Assembly (NCBI RefSeq): GCF_001462205.1
Contig: NZ_LKIR01000070.1
Span: 1 to 32,710, forward strand
Direction: 5' to 3'
DNA length: 32,710 bases
Source of the DNA: Haloparvum sedimenti
GTDB lineage: Archaea; Halobacteriota; Halobacteria; Halobacteriales; Haloferacaceae
Both the position numbers and the translations under genes were made by a program. The notes below the pieces were generated by a model. It was not told the DNA's origin. It searched no databases and saw only the letters and a list, made by a program, of their open reading frames with translations. Positions 18,277 to 30,829 of the stretch are shown one piece after another. Each line of letters begins with the position of its first letter. Position 1 is the stretch's first letter.

Positions 18277-19043
18277 CAGTGGTGGTGATGGACGACGCTG
18301 CTCGTCGAGCCGTACGCCTCCTCCAAGGCGTCGCTCTCCACGAACGACTCGGTGTCCCCGTGGTGGAACAGCTGGCGGTTGATGCAGGCGATGCGGCTCG
18401 CGCGGTCGGTGACGACGCCGATGTCGTGTTCGATCAGGACGATCGTGATCCCGTCCTCGTTGAGCTCCTGTAACAGGCCGTAAAACCGGTCGCGAGACTC
18501 GGCGTCGACGCCGACGGTTGGCTCGTCGAGCGCCAGCAGGTCCGCCTCCGACGCGACCGCGCGGGCGATGTACGCGCGCTGGCGCTGGCCGCCGGAGAGC
18601 GCCGCGATCCGACGGTCCGCGAGGTCGGCGATCTCGACCCGCTCCATCGCCTCGCGGACCGTCCGCCGGTCGGCGTCCGTCAGCCGGCTGGAGCCGCGGT
18701 GTGGGTACCGCCCCATCTCGACGACCTCCTCGACGGTGACCGGCATCGCGGAACCCTGCTGGGTCGCCTGCTGAGCGACGTAGCCGATCCGGTGGCCGTC
18801 CGCGAACTCATCGATCGGCTCGCCAAACAGGCTGACGGAGCCCTCGTCGGGCTCCAGTAGCCCGAGCATCAGGTGGAGGAGCGTGGTCTTCCCCGAGCCG
18901 TTCGGGCCGACGAGACCGAGGAACTCGCCGGACTCGACCGTGAGCGTCACGTCCTCGACGGCGAGCGTCTCGCCGTAGTCGTAGGTGACGTCCTCGACCG
19001 CGACGACCGGCGGGTCGTCCCGCCGTGCTGCGTCCTCGCTCAC
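18276..19043 (-). CDS. znuC: Metal ABC transporter ATP-binding protein (ZnuC/MntA type)
   Basis: The protein has 255 residues. It has Walker A GPNGSGKTT (about 43-51), Q-loop VAQQATQQGS, signature LSGGQRQRAYIAR and Walker B DLLALDEPTVGVD. The H-loop is VLIEHDIGVV. The C-terminus ends in four consecutive His, which could bind metal. The GTG start at 19043 overlaps the stop of the binding-protein gene (GTGA) and the stop overlaps the permease ATG, so all three genes form one tightly coupled operon. Confidence 0.9.
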   Translation of the reverse strand: MSEDAARRDDPPVVAVEDVTYDYGETLAVEDVTLTVESGEFLGLVGPNGSGKTTLLHLMLGLLEPDEGSVSLFGEPIDEFADGHRIGYVAQQATQQGSAMPVTVEEVVEMGRYPHRGSSRLTDADRRTVREAMERVEIADLADRRIAALSGGQRQRAYIARAVASEADLLALDEPTVGVDAESRDRFYGLLQELNEDGITIVLIEHDIGVVTDRASRIACINRQLFHHGDTESFVESDALEEAYGSTSSVVHHHH

Positions 19044-20158
19044 TCGGTGATCCCTACCGCCGCTTGCAGGGCCGGCAGATTAACCTCTTCCATCTGTTCG
19101 ACGTAGCCCCAGCCGCGCTCGTTCCACTCCTGGGTCGTCCCCTCGGCGGGCGAGAGGTACTCGACTCGGCTCGCGCTCGACTCGCGGACGACGGTGTTCG
19201 CGAGGTCGTCGGAGCCGAAGTGGTCGGCCAGCACCACGTCGATCCCCTCGCTGTCGATCAGGTCGACGACCGCCGATATCTCGTCCTGACTCGGTTCGGC
19301 GTCCGGCGAGACGCCCTGCGGGGAGACGACCTCCAGCCCGTAGCGGTCCGCGAGGTAGGCGTAGGAGTTGTGCGCGGCGACGACGACGGTGTCGCGCTCG
19401 CGGTCGGCGAGGCCGGCCTCGAAGGCCTCGTGGAGCGCCGTCAGGCGCTCGACGTAGGCGTCGCCGTTCTCCGAGAAAACCGCCGCGTTGTCCGGGTCCG
19501 CCTCCTGGAACCCCGAGACGATGGTCTCGACGCTCTCGGCCGCGTGGACCGGGTCGACCCAGAAGTGGGGGTCGTAGTCGCCGTGCTCGTGCTCGTCGTG
19601 GCCGTCCTCGGTGTTCTCGTGGTCGTCGTGGTCCCCTTCGGTGTGCTCGTCGTGGGTCTCCTCGGTGTGGTCGTGGTCGTCGTGTCCGTCCTCGGTGTGT
19701 TCCTGCGTCGCCGTATGCTCGTCCGCGTGACCGTCTTCCGTGTGATCGTCGTGACTGTCCCCGTCGAGGGCCAGCAGGTCGACGCCGTCGAGCACGTCAA
19801 CGAGCGCCACCTCGGGATGGTCGGACTCGATCGTCGCGGCCGTGTTGCGGGCCCACCGCTGGAATCCCGGCACGTCCATGTAAACGAACGCTTGGTGGGA
19901 GACGACCTCCGTCGCCAGGTCCGGGCCGGGCTCCCAGCGGTGGCCCATCGTCCCCGCAGGGACCGGATTCTCGACCGGAAAGGCGTCGCCGCCGACCTGT
20001 CGCGCGAAGTCGGCGAGGGTGAAGAAGGCGGCGTACGCGCCGTCCTCCAGCTCGCTCGTGCCCGCGACGCGCTCGAGTCGCTCGGTACAGCCGGCGAGCG
20101 CGCCGACGCCGAGCGTCCCCGCGGTCGCGCGTAACACGTCGCGGCGTGAATGGGTCAT
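19040..20158 (-). CDS. znuA: Metal-binding lipoprotein of the ABC importer (ZnuA type) with His-rich loop
   Basis: The protein has 372 residues. The N-terminus is a twin-arginine signal (SRRDVLR) ending in a LAGC lipobox with Cys24. Likely metal ligands are His73 (MGHRWEPG), His198 in the DPHFWVDP motif, His263 in AAHNSYAYL and a late Asp (around 311). Between the first two, residues 136-192 form a loop with 15 His among Asp, Glu and Thr, a feature of zinc-specific ZnuA proteins. It has three degenerate copies of a TEDGH unit. It captures metal at the outer face and passes it to the permease. Zinc is favoured over manganese by the loop; this is inference. Confidence 0.9.
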   Translation of the reverse strand: MTHSRRDVLRATAGTLGVGALAGCTERLERVAGTSELEDGAYAAFFTLADFARQVGGDAFPVENPVPAGTMGHRWEPGPDLATEVVSHQAFVYMDVPGFQRWARNTAATIESDHPEVALVDVLDGVDLLALDGDSHDDHTEDGHADEHTATQEHTEDGHDDHDHTEETHDEHTEGDHDDHENTEDGHDEHEHGDYDPHFWVDPVHAAESVETIVSGFQEADPDNAAVFSENGDAYVERLTALHEAFEAGLADRERDTVVVAAHNSYAYLADRYGLEVVSPQGVSPDAEPSQDEISAVVDLIDSEGIDVVLADHFGSDDLANTVVRESSASRVEYLSPAEGTTQEWNERGWGYVEQMEEVNLPALQAAVGITE

Positions 20159-20180
20159 ACACGACCCTATCGGGTTCTCC

Positions 20181-20219
20181 GAGAAAAGGGTTGTTATCCT
20201 CAGCTCTTATCTTAATAAC
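20181..20219 (-). promoter_or_regulatory. Promoter and candidate metal-regulator site of the zinc importer operon
   Basis: On the minus strand a CCCTTTTCTC box (20190-20181) lies about 27 bp before the ATG at 20158. Just upstream, 20219-20193 is an AT-rich 27-bp stretch bounded by GTTAT and ATAAC, an imperfect inverted repeat. A site in this position could bind a metal-sensing repressor or activator such as a DtxR/SirR-type protein. The arms are short, so this is tentative. Confidence 0.4.
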
Positions 20220-20231
20220 TTCGGCCAGTAG

Positions 20232-24641
<4,410 letters not shown>

Positions 24642-24642
24642 G

Positions 24643-27138
24643 ATGAGTTCCGAGACACCGAACCCCGACGACGTGCGAGCCGCACAGGTCAAGACCGCCC
24701 GCATCGAGGACGAGATGGAGCAGTCGTACATCGACTACGCGATGTCGGTCATCGCGGGTCGCGCGCTCCCCGACGTGCGCGACGGGCTCAAGCCCGTCCA
24801 CCGCCGGATCCTCTACGCGATGCACGAGGCGGGCGTCACGAGCAACACCTCCCACCGGAAGTCCTCCTCCATCGTCGGCGAGACGATGGGCGACTACCAC
24901 CCGCACGGCGACTCGCCCATCTACGACGCCTTAGCGCGCATGGCGCAGGACTTCTCGATGCGGTACCCCCTCGTGGACGGGCAGGGGAACTTCGGCTCCG
25001 TCGACGGCGACCCGCCCGCGGCCCCGCGCTACACGGAGGCGCGCATGGCGCCGTTGGCCGAGGAGATGCTCGCGGACATCGAGCGCGACACCGTCGACTT
25101 CCAGAGCAACTACGACGACCGGCTCACGGAGCCGGAGGTGCTCCCCTCGGCGTTCCCGAACCTGCTCGTCAACGGCTCCTCGGGCATCGCGGTCGGGATG
25201 TCGACGAACATCCCGCCGCACAACCTCGGCGAGGTGATCGACGCGACCGTCGCGCTGATCGACGACCCCGAGGCGACCGTCGAGGACCTGATGCAACACG
25301 TCAAGGGCCCCGACTTCCCGACGGGCGCCAACATCGTCGGCCGGAACGCGGTCCACAAGGCGTACAAGACCGGTCGCGGTCGGATCCGCGTCCGTGCGGA
25401 GTTCGAGGTCGACGAGGAGGAGGGTCGGATCGTCATCACCGAGCTCCCCTTCCAGCAGAACAAGTCCCGGCTCGTCGAGCGCATCGCGGAGGACGTCAAC
25501 GACGGCTCCATCGAGGGGATCCGCGACCTGCGCGACGAGTCCGACCGCGACGGGATCCGCGTCGTCGTCGAGCTGAAGCGCGACGCGATGGCGGAGGTCG
25601 TCAAGAACCAGCTGCTGGAGAGTCACCTCGAACGCACCTTCGGCGTCATCAATCTCGCCTTAGTCGACGGCCAGCCGCAGGTGCTCGACCTCAAGGAGAC
25701 GCTCCAGGAGTACCTCGACCACCGTCGCGAGGTCGTGCGCCGGCGCTCCGAGCACGAACTCGCCGAGCGGCAGGACCGCGCCCACATCCTCGAGGGGCGG
25801 CTCCGCGCGCTCGACCACGTCGACGACGTGGTGGAGACCATTCGAGAATCCGAGGACCGCGACGCCGCGAAGGCGGCGCTCCGCGAGGGCTTCGACTTCT
25901 CCGAGGAGCAGGCGGCCCACATCGTCCGGATGCAGCTCGGCTCGCTCACCTCGATGGAGACCGAGGAGATCGAGTCCGAGTACGAGGACGTGACCGCCCG
26001 CATCGAGCGGCTGGAGGAGATCCTCGACTCGCAGGCGGAGCTCGACGCGGTGATCGAGAAAGAGCTGCTGGAGATAAAGGAGGAGTACGGCGACGAGCGC
26101 CGCACCTCCTTCATCGAGGACACCGGCACCGTCACCCACGAGGACCTCATCCCGGAGGAGGAGTTCGTCGTGGTCATGTCCGAGGACGACTACATCAAGC
26201 GGATGCCGCTGGACGCCATCCGCGCGCAGAACCGCGGCGGGAAGGGGGTGATCGGCACCGACCTGAAGGAGGAGGACGCCGTCTCCTCCGTCTTCGTCGC
26301 CAACTCCCACGACTACCTGCTGGTGTTCACCAACGAGGGGCAGATCTACCAGCTGAAGACCTACGAGATCCCGGAGCTGTCCCGCACCGCCCGCGGGAAG
26401 TCCGCGGTCAACCTGCTGGACTTAGACGACGGCGAGGAGATCCAGGCGGTCGTCAACACCGACGACCTCGACGATGACGAGTACCTCACGATGGTCACCC
26501 GCGACGGCTACATCAAGCGGACCGGCGTCGAGGAGTTCGAGAACATCCGCTCGACGGGGATCCGCGCCATCCGGCTGGAGGACGGCGACCAGCTGGTCGA
26601 CGTCGACGTCACCGACGGCGGCTTCGACATCGTCATCGGCAGTCGAAACGGGATGGCGATCCGCTTCGCCGAGGACGAGGTGCGCGCGATGGGTCGGACC
26701 GCCCGCGGTGTCCGGGGGATCGACCTCCGCGAGGGCGACGCGGTCGCGGGGCTCGCGGCCGTCGACGCCGACGCGCACGACTGGCTCCTGACCGTCACCG
26801 AGAACGGCTACGGCAAGCGCTCGGACGTGTCGGAGTACCGGCTCCAGTCCCGCAACGGGATGGGCCTCATCGACATCAAGACCGGCGACAGAAACGGCGA
26901 GGTCGTCTCCGTCGACGCGGTGTCGGCCGGCGACCACCTCGTGACGATGAGCCGCGAGGGGCAGATCCTCCGGACCCGCGTCGAGGACCTCTCGAAGGTC
27001 GGCCGCAACACGATGGGCGTCGTCGTGATGGACCTGGCGGCGGGCGACGAGGTGTCCACGGTCGACATCGTTGACGCTGAGACGGTCGCGTCCGCGGCCG
27101 CGGACGAGGAAGGCGACGAGGACGCGGACGGCGAGTAG
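24643..27138 (+). CDS. gyrA: DNA gyrase subunit A
   Basis: The protein has 831 residues. The winged-helix breakage domain contains the quinolone-region motif [15 protein letters not shown] with Ser91 and Asp95, the equivalents of E. coli Ser83 and Asp87, both in their susceptible form. The catalytic Tyr130 is in [12 protein letters not shown] long coiled-coil tower follows. The C-terminal beta-pinwheel includes the GyrA box QNRGGKG at about 529-535 (Asn replaces the common Arg), needed for DNA wrapping. The tail is acidic ([11 protein letters not shown]). It starts one base after the gyrB stop, so the two subunits are co-expressed. No intein is present. Confidence 0.97.
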   Translation: MSSETPNPDDVRAAQVKTARIEDEMEQSYIDYAMSVIAGRALPDVRDGLKPVHRRILYAMHEAGVTSNTSHRKSSSIVGETMGDYHPHGDSPIYDALARMAQDFSMRYPLVDGQGNFGSVDGDPPAAPRYTEARMAPLAEEMLADIERDTVDFQSNYDDRLTEPEVLPSAFPNLLVNGSSGIAVGMSTNIPPHNLGEVIDATVALIDDPEATVEDLMQHVKGPDFPTGANIVGRNAVHKAYKTGRGRIRVRAEFEVDEEEGRIVITELPFQQNKSRLVERIAEDVNDGSIEGIRDLRDESDRDGIRVVVELKRDAMAEVVKNQLLESHLERTFGVINLALVDGQPQVLDLKETLQEYLDHRREVVRRRSEHELAERQDRAHILEGRLRALDHVDDVVETIRESEDRDAAKAALREGFDFSEEQAAHIVRMQLGSLTSMETEEIESEYEDVTARIERLEEILDSQAELDAVIEKELLEIKEEYGDERRTSFIEDTGTVTHEDLIPEEEFVVVMSEDDYIKRMPLDAIRAQNRGGKGVIGTDLKEEDAVSSVFVANSHDYLLVFTNEGQIYQLKTYEIPELSRTARGKSAVNLLDLDDGEEIQAVVNTDDLDDDEYLTMVTRDGYIKRTGVEEFENIRSTGIRAIRLEDGDQLVDVDVTDGGFDIVIGSRNGMAIRFAEDEVRAMGRTARGVRGIDLREGDAVAGLAAVDADAHDWLLTVTENGYGKRSDVSEYRLQSRNGMGLIDIKTGDRNGEVVSVDAVSAGDHLVTMSREGQILRTRVEDLSKVGRNTMGVVVMDLAAGDEVSTVDIVDAETVASAAADEEGDEDADGE

Positions 27139-27230
27139 CTCGCTCGCGAGCCGTCCACGCCCGCTCGCCGGAACCGGCTCCGACACCCGGAATCGGCAGC
27201 CCCTTTTCTCCCCCCGCCGAACCGCCGCGC

Positions 27231-28442
27231 GTGAACGCCAGCGACCGCGCCGTCGCCGCCTTCACCGCGCTCGGGCACGGCACGTTCCACGGCTTCGAGC
27301 TGTCGATCCCGCTGTTCGTCCCGCTGTGGATCGCGGAGTTCGGCGTCTCGGCGACGGTCGTCGGCGCCGTCACGGGCGCGAGCTACGCCCTGATCGGCCT
27401 GCTCGCGCCGCTTTCGGGCGCGGCGGCGGACCGGTGGGGCTCCCGTCGGCTCGTCCTCCTGTCCATCGGGGGAATGGGCGCGGCGTTCGCCGGCCTCTAC
27501 CTCGCGTCCACGCTCGTCGGCGTGACGCTCGCGCTGCTGGCGTGGGGCGCGGCGGCGAGCCTCTATCACCCCGCCGGGCTCTCGCTGATCAGCCGCGGTG
27601 CCGACCGCCGGGGGACGGTCCTCGCGGTCCACGGCGCGGGCGGCAACGTCGGGATGGTGGTCGGCCCGCTCGCGGTCATCCTCGCGCTGACGGCCGCGGA
27701 GTGGCGAACGGTCGCCGCGGCGCTCGCGGTCCCCGCCGCGGTCGCGGTGCTGGTCGGGCTCCGCGTGCGGATCGACCGGGACGGGGAGGGCGAGGACGCG
27801 GACGCTCCCGACACCCTCCGCGGCGCGCTCGGGGCGGACTCCCGGCGGCTGTTCGCCGGCGGCTTCCTGCTCGTGTTCGCGATCCAGATGACCTACGGCG
27901 TCTACTACCGCGGCGCGTTCACCTTCCTCCCGGACGTGCTGGCGGGCGTGTCGGTCTTCGAACCCCTGACGCTCGGCGGGCGCGACCTGGAGGCGAGTCG
28001 GCTCGCGTACACGTGGCTCCTGCTCGTGGGCGTGGCGGGCCAGTACGCCGGCGGGATCGCCAGCGACCGACTCTCCCCCGAGCGGACCCTGATGGGCACC
28101 TTCGCGGCGCTGGCGCTCGTCTCCGTGGCCTTTCTCCCCCTGTCGAACGCCGGCGTCGGCCCCCTGCTCGCGGTCTGTGCGCTGCTCGGGTTCTTCGCGT
28201 ACGCGGTCGCCCCCGTGGCTCAGACCGTCGTCGCGCGCACGGTCGACGAGGCGAGTCACGGGCTCTCGTTCGGCTTCGTCTACCTCGGCACGTTCGGCGT
28301 CGGCGCTCTCGGCGCGCTGCTGGCGGGTATGTCTCTCGATATCGGGGGCTCGGAGGCCCTGTTCGCGGTGCTGACCGTGGTGGCGGTGCTCGCAGCGGCG
28401 CTCGCCGGCGCGTTAGCGGTGCGAACCGCCCGTGCGTCGTGA
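27231..28442 (+). CDS. Major facilitator superfamily transporter
   Basis: The protein has 403 residues with about twelve membrane helices in two halves separated by an acidic cytoplasmic loop (about 185-205, RIDRDGEGEDADAPDT). The MFS signature appears after helix 2 as GAAADRWGSRR and is repeated weakly in the second half (GGIASDRLSPERTLMG). The GTG start at 27231 follows a weak TTTTCTC box 25 bp upstream. The motif FTALGHGTFHGFELSIPLFVPLW at the start recalls fosmidomycin-resistance/drug-efflux-like MFS proteins. The substrate cannot be inferred. It stands alone after gyrA. Confidence 0.88.
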   Translation: MNASDRAVAAFTALGHGTFHGFELSIPLFVPLWIAEFGVSATVVGAVTGASYALIGLLAPLSGAAADRWGSRRLVLLSIGGMGAAFAGLYLASTLVGVTLALLAWGAAASLYHPAGLSLISRGADRRGTVLAVHGAGGNVGMVVGPLAVILALTAAEWRTVAAALAVPAAVAVLVGLRVRIDRDGEGEDADAPDTLRGALGADSRRLFAGGFLLVFAIQMTYGVYYRGAFTFLPDVLAGVSVFEPLTLGGRDLEASRLAYTWLLLVGVAGQYAGGIASDRLSPERTLMGTFAALALVSVAFLPLSNAGVGPLLAVCALLGFFAYAVAPVAQTVVARTVDEASHGLSFGFVYLGTFGVGALGALLAGMSLDIGGSEALFAVLTVVAVLAAALAGALAVRTARAS

Positions 28443-28505
28443 TTCGGAAGCTCGGAGGCGGCTGGCGAGAGGATTTATGTCCGCGTTCCGCGTAGTTCTC
28501 CGACG

Positions 28506-28715
28506 ATGCGCGACCGACTCGCCCGGATCCCCATCGTCCCCGCCCTGCTCGGACTGATCGGCGTCGCGGCCGCGATCTCGCCGTTCATCGCCGGTTCCGC
28601 GACTGCATGGTCCGCCCGGATCGCCGCCTTCGGCGTCCTCCTCGTGATCGTCGCGATCGTGGTGGCCGTCGGATCGGGATCGGAGGACGAGGGAGCCTAT
28701 AGCCGAGGTCTGTAG
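28506..28715 (+). CDS. Small two-helix membrane protein
   Basis: The protein has 69 residues with two hydrophobic helices (about 8-30 and 37-57) joined by a short SATAWSAR loop and followed by a charged tail. The ATG is about 30 bp downstream of a GGATTTATG box, which supports real, leaderless expression. I do not recognise the family, and no partner is obvious. Confidence 0.65.
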   Translation: MRDRLARIPIVPALLGLIGVAAAISPFIAGSATAWSARIAAFGVLLVIVAIVVAVGSGSEDEGAYSRGL

Positions 28716-28846
28716 AAAGAGGGGACGGAGCGAGGTGGGTGCGAGGTATTTTCGTCCGACCGAGACCGTTCCGTGTTCGGCAGTGGTACTAACCGTGGCG
28801 GCGGGGTCGGGGACGCTTTGGTCGGGCCTCCGTGCCTTATCCGGGC

Positions 28847-28990
28847 GTTTTCTGTACTGGATGTAGATCCTGCTGTTCTGGACCGCATTATCCAGAAAGC
28901 CCCAGCCGGCTCTCTGTACGACGCGTTTTCTGTCTCGGTTGCAGAATCTGCTGCTCGGAACAGCAACGCCCAGAAAGCCCCAGCCGGCTC
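28847..28990 (+). repeat. Two degenerate 66-bp direct repeats
   Basis: Units at 28847-28912 and 28925-28990 align without gaps at 51 of 66 positions (77%). Both begin GTTTTCTGT and end with the identical CCAGAAAGCCCCAGCCGGCTC segment. The offset is 78 bp, so the units share one reading frame on the plus strand. In that frame they would encode Cys-rich peptides of the form VFC-x-GCR-x-CCS, with 16 of 22 residues identical. Whether it is translated is unknown. Confidence 0.75.
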
Positions 28991-29016
28991 GACCGGCCGC
29001 GCCTCGCTGCGCGCTC

Positions 29017-29270
29017 GCGCCTCTCCGCAACACCCGGCGCGAGTGCTTACGTCGTCGGGGCCGGATCGAGCCGGCTGCCCCTTTCAGTCCCACCCGTACC
29101 GCACAGTACCGCAACTGCCCCGCACCGCACCGCGACCGCACAGCAGCCTCACCCCTCCCCAGCCTCGGCCGCGGGCCGGCCGCGGAACCGCAACGCACCG
29201 CAATGCGGCCGGCCCGCGGCCTCCCTCGCGCGCGTTGCTCGCGCGCGCCGACCACATCAGCACCGCCACG
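29017..29270 (+). repeat. GC-rich stem-loop element, copy 1
   Basis: The parts in order are: a leading GCGCCTCTCCGCA box; a 29-bp box (29067-29095) containing CCCCTTTCAGTCCCACCC; a 33-bp insert absent from copy 2; a 40-bp box (29129-29168) containing CACAGCAGCCTCAC; hairpin I with a perfect 17-bp stem (29167-29183 with 29205-29221); a CTCCCTCGCGCG box; and hairpin II with an 8-bp stem (29227-29234 with 29240-29247). It sits between convergent gene ends. Confidence 0.8.
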
Positions 29271-29351
29271 AGTTTCAGTAAACGGCCCGCAGCGACTGGC
29301 ACCACCTCACCACGCTCCGCGGAATCTGTCGCTCTCCTGTTCGGAACCCGC

Positions 29352-30041
29352 CTATAAATCCAGCGCGTCGAGCAGCGTCTCCGCGGCCGCCTCGGAGGAC
29401 CCGGGCCCGCGGGCGGTGATCAGGTCGCCGTCGACGGTGACGCTCGTGTCCGCGTCGAGTTCGGCATCCCAGAGGCCGCCGGCGGCGACGACCTCGTCCT
29501 CGACCCAGTAGGGGAGCTTCCGGCCGTCCGGGAGCACGTCGTCGTCGTCGACGATGTCGGCCTCCCACGCGTTCGGGAAGCCGGTGACCTCGCGGCCTTC
29601 CACGAGGAAGGAGCCGTCCGCCTCGCGCGTGAACGCGAGGATCCCGGCCGCGTGACAGACGACGAGCGCGACGCCGTCCTCGCCCGCGACCGCATCGAGC
29701 AGGAGCTGGCGCGCGTCGCGGTCCTGGTTCACGTCCCAGACGGTGCCGTGGCCGCCGGGGAACACGACCGCGTCGTGGTCGGCCGCGGAGGCGGCGGCCA
29801 GCGGGACCGGGTCGGTGAGCGCCGGGTTCGAGCCGGCGACCTCGCGGTAGCGCTCCGCGGTCTCCTCGCCGACGCTCTCCGGGTCGAGCGAGCGCTCGTC
29901 CGGCTCGGGGGCCGCGCCCGAGGGCGTCGCGACCGTGACATCGACGCCGGCCGACTCCAGCGCGGACAGCGGCTCGATGCACTCCTCGGCCCAGTACCCC
30001 TCCTCGCTCACGACGAACAGTGCGCTCTGCGTGTCGCTCAT
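29352..30041 (-). CDS. DJ-1/PfpI (Hsp31-like) family protein
   Basis: The protein has 229 residues. The class I glutamine-amidotransferase-like fold is shown by the VVFPGGHGTVWD loop (around 92-103) and the nucleophile elbow VVCHAAGIL with Cys119-His120. An early SEEGYWAEE motif supplies the Glu that pairs with the Cys. The layout resembles Hsp31/HchA-type chaperone-deglycases more than short DJ-1. Members repair glycated molecules or act as stress chaperones; which applies here is unknown. The ATG at 30041 is preceded by a CCCTTTTGCG box about 26 bp upstream, and the longer frame from 30068 would cover that box. Confidence 0.88.
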   Translation of the reverse strand: MSDTQSALFVVSEEGYWAEECIEPLSALESAGVDVTVATPSGAAPEPDERSLDPESVGEETAERYREVAGSNPALTDPVPLAAASAADHDAVVFPGGHGTVWDVNQDRDARQLLLDAVAGEDGVALVVCHAAGILAFTREADGSFLVEGREVTGFPNAWEADIVDDDDVLPDGRKLPYWVEDEVVAAGGLWDAELDADTSVTVDGDLITARGPGSSEAAAETLLDALDL

Positions 30042-30146
30042 GTAGTCGCTTTGGGGCCGACGACGCAAAAGGGCGTGGTGGCCGGCAGGTCGGACCGGGA
30101 CCGGAAGCGGGCCGGCCGCCCGCGCGTCCGACGGTCCCGAGACGGC

Positions 30147-30716
30147 TTACCCGTCGCCGTCCTCGTCGACGATAACGACCTCGCCGTCCTCGACGGTGAC
30201 GTTGATCAGCGTCTTCACGTCGTAGTCGGTGTCGTCGAGTTCGTTCTCGCCCGCCTTCTTGATCACCGCAAGCACGTCGACCACGTCCGCGCCGACCTCG
30301 TTCGTGAGCGCGTCGAGGATGGCCTTCATCGTGCCGCCCGTCGAGAGCACGTCGTCGAGGACGAGCACGCGGTCGCCCGCCTCCACGTCGTTGATGTACA
30401 TCTCGGACTCGGAGTAGCCCGTCTCCTGGAACAGCGGCACCTCGCCGTCGAGGCCGTACTGCCGCTTGCGGATGACGACGAGCGGGATGTCCGTCATCAG
30501 CGAGAGCGCGGTGGAGATGTGGATCCCCATCGCCGCGGGGGTGACGATCTTGTCGACGTTCTCCAGCTCCGTCTTCCGGATCATCCGGATGACGATCTCG
30601 CGGAGGAGCTCCGGCTCCAGCATCGGAACGCCGTCGCTGATGGGGTGGACGAAGTACTCGTAGTCGCCCTTCTCGATGATCGGCGCGTCGAGGAGTGACT
30701 GCCGCAACTGGTCCAT
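30147..30716 (-). CDS. hpt: Haloarchaeal purine phosphoribosyltransferase (hypoxanthine/guanine type)
   Basis: The protein has 189 residues. The PRPP-binding motif [13 protein letters not shown] spans residues 117-129. The segment [30 protein letters not shown] is characteristic of archaeal apt-like HGPRTases. It joins hypoxanthine or guanine to PRPP in purine salvage. The ATG at 30716 lies about 27 bp downstream of an ACTTTATCC box (minus strand), so a much longer open frame to 31727 is a GC artefact lying opposite-frame within the DHH gene. Specificity for guanine, hypoxanthine or adenine is not settled by sequence. Confidence 0.88.
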   Translation of the reverse strand: MDQLRQSLLDAPIIEKGDYEYFVHPISDGVPMLEPELLREIVIRMIRKTELENVDKIVTPAAMGIHISTALSLMTDIPLVVIRKRQYGLDGEVPLFQETGYSESEMYINDVEAGDRVLVLDDVLSTGGTMKAILDALTNEVGADVVDVLAVIKKAGENELDDTDYDVKTLINVTVEDGEVVIVDEDGDG

Positions 30717-30829
30717 GTCGCGCGTACCAACCCGGGCGGATAAAGTCTGGCGGTTACGCCGCCGACTGTGAGGTGTCCACAGACGGCTCGGCCCCGAAGC
30801 GCGGTCGGACTCCGGCGGCGCGAGACGCC

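Larger units (their letters stand above)
28716..29351. other. 636-bp intergenic region with repeats
   Basis: No convincing long gene is present. It contains a pair of 66-bp direct repeats (28847-28990) and copy 1 of a GC-rich stem-loop element (29017-29270). Open frames on both strands span it, but they follow the repeats and the base composition. The last 80 bases hold nothing I can name. Confidence 0.7.

Noticed and set aside
24643-27138. Intein or quinolone-resistance change in gyrA
   Set aside because: The frame is continuous and of normal length, and Ser91 and Asp95 of the resistance-determining region are the susceptible residues.
28847-28990. CRISPR array
   Set aside because: There are only two degenerate 66-bp units with a 12-bp gap, and no spacers of regular length or cas genes nearby.
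29168-29250. Rho-independent terminator of the flanking convergent genes
   Set aside because: The stems are strong but no T-run follows, and the second copy sits upstream of a gene start, so termination does not explain both copies.
28413-29255. A 280-codon minus-strand frame with repeated RAGWGFL segments
   Set aside because: It runs through the direct repeat and the stem-loop element and its C-terminal part is antisense to the small membrane protein gene. The repeated peptide is a by-product of the DNA repeat. I see no promoter or family.
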